DNA of 64,000 nt, taken from NCBI GenBank assembly GCA_020226215.1, contig CM035232.1:12622316-12686315 (forward strand). The letters are read 5' to 3'. Positions 63,023 to 64,000 of the stretch are shown piece by piece. The translations under genes and the position numbers were made by a program. The notes beneath the pieces were generated by a model. That model was not told the DNA's origin, made no database searches, and saw nothing but the letters and a program-made list of their open reading frames with translations. The stretch's first letter is position 1. Every line of letters starts with the position of its first letter. The stretch comes from Sindora glabra (taxonomy: Eukaryota; Streptophyta; Magnoliopsida; Fabales; Fabaceae).

Positions 63023-64000
63023 GTTTGGTTCTCGTGCGAATTAGGGTTCTACTTTGATTGTGGCTCAGGCTTTTAACTTGAGGATGCCTTTAAGCTGAGG
63101 ACCGTGTAGGAGGAAGAAAGGGATGGTATGGACTTTTTACAAAAGAGGCATTTGGTAAGAACCTGGACACAAATTCATATACCAAAAGGGCCGCCCAGAG
63201 AAGTCAAATTGCATTTATATTTATTTTATTTTATTTTTAGAAATATATATTTAATACTTTTTTCCTGATAGGAAATATGTGAATGTATTTAAAATAAAAA
63301 AATAAAAATAAATGTACATTCAATATTTTATACACTTATTTTTTTTTAATTTTCAAGAACATACATTTATTTTCTTTTTCAAGAAGATTGGTAACTATAC
63401 ATCTAAAATATAAAAAAAAATATCTCATATGAAAAAATGAATTTGATTTGTATTTCTAAAATAGATAAGTTGTGAATGTAATTATGTTAAATTCAAAGAA
63501 GATGCATGCAATCAAAAAAAATAATTAAAAATAAAAAGGATTTTTAATATCATCAATATCAACATTGATATTAAAATAGATGTGTAATTTGGAGCATGGG
63601 ATTTCAATTAAACCAGGAATTTATATCTTACAAGAGAATTATAATAATAGTAAATTTTACGTAGAAATTAATTCCTTTCAAATATAATAAAATTTTAAAT
63701 AAAAAGTAAATATAATATTTAATTTATTATTTATAAATATGATAATTATTACATTTCTCAAATTTTATAATTAGTACTATTAATCTTAATTTTTACATAT
63801 ATTATAATTATTCATTTATTCCTTCACTTGTAATATTAAAATAAATGAATAATATTGAAGTAAATTGATAAATACTACCCTAATAATATCAAATACATCT
63901 TTACTTTTAAGTTATGTTCTTTATTTTAGTATTGTTAGTAAAGAAAAGAGCCAGTAATTATAATAAATATAAAATAAGGAAATAATAGCCCTAATTATAA
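63023..64000. other. JJJ1 5' flank, then AT-rich spacer
   Basis: About 63023-63150 is probably the JJJ1 promoter and leader. The rest is AT-rich without a gene. 63690-63960 resembles 31490-31700 (shared TTTTATAATTA, TATTAATCTT and ATAATTATTCAT), suggesting a dispersed repeat family. Confidence 0.5.

Noticed and set aside
1..64000. CRISPR arrays, operons, rRNA or tRNA genes
   Set aside because: The window is plant nuclear DNA; no regularly spaced repeats with unique spacers and no recognisable structural RNA genes were seen.

Overview
This is nuclear DNA from a flowering plant. Spliced genes with GT-AG introns sit in very AT-rich spacers full of decayed LTR retrotransposons, CACTA- and Mutator-like elements and MITEs. 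The recognisable genes (ORTHRUS/VIM methyl-DNA reader, PHD/AIPP2-like reader, HDA5-type deacetylase, JJJ1-type DnaJ protein) are plant genes; the C-terminal extension on the HDA5-like gene suggests a eudicot. I cannot name the species. All exon coordinates were worked out by hand from splice sites and reading phase.

Layout. 1-1497: last three exons of an ORTHRUS/VIM gene (VIM-A; the rest lies left of the window). 1498-15650: spacer with a Stowaway-like MITE, a hairpin element, a CACTA-like remnant with an Ulp1-like segment, and a Gypsy LTR with gag debris. 15651-23022: 5' part of a PHD-finger gene (PHD-1), broken in exon 3 by a 5-kb LTR element and then cut off. 23023-27488: junction region with unrecognised debris, a 1.8-kb Copia derivative with perfect target-site duplication, and a tandem repeat. 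27489-30819: second ORTHRUS/VIM copy (VIM-B) lacking its 5' exons. 30820-48713: second copy of the spacer, carrying a solo LTR, a reversed Copia remnant and a Mutator-like element with a decayed FAR1-type transposase. 48714-54689: complete PHD gene (PHD-2, 8 exons, 556 aa). 56453-59439: HDA5-like gene whose catalytic core is missing. 60804-63022 (minus strand): DnaJ/JJJ1 gene, 3 exons, 602 aa. 63023-64000: AT-rich flank.

Main structural reading. VIM-A / spacer / PHD-1 and VIM-B / spacer / PHD-2 are two copies of one unit in direct tandem. PHD-1 lacks its 3' end and VIM-B lacks its 5' end, exactly what a tandem duplication with one breakpoint in a VIM intron and the other in PHD exon 3 would leave. 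It predicts intact outer genes (VIM-A, PHD-2) and two truncated inner ones.

Most unusual gene. The HDA5-like locus keeps the N-terminal exons and all C-terminal exons of this deacetylase class, but the exons for the active site are gone. Joining exon 2 to the next intact exon still gives an uninterrupted 402-codon frame, so this may be a catalytically dead protein rather than simple debris. Three of the four gene types here (VIM, PHD, HDA5-like) act on chromatin or DNA methylation; this may be coincidence.
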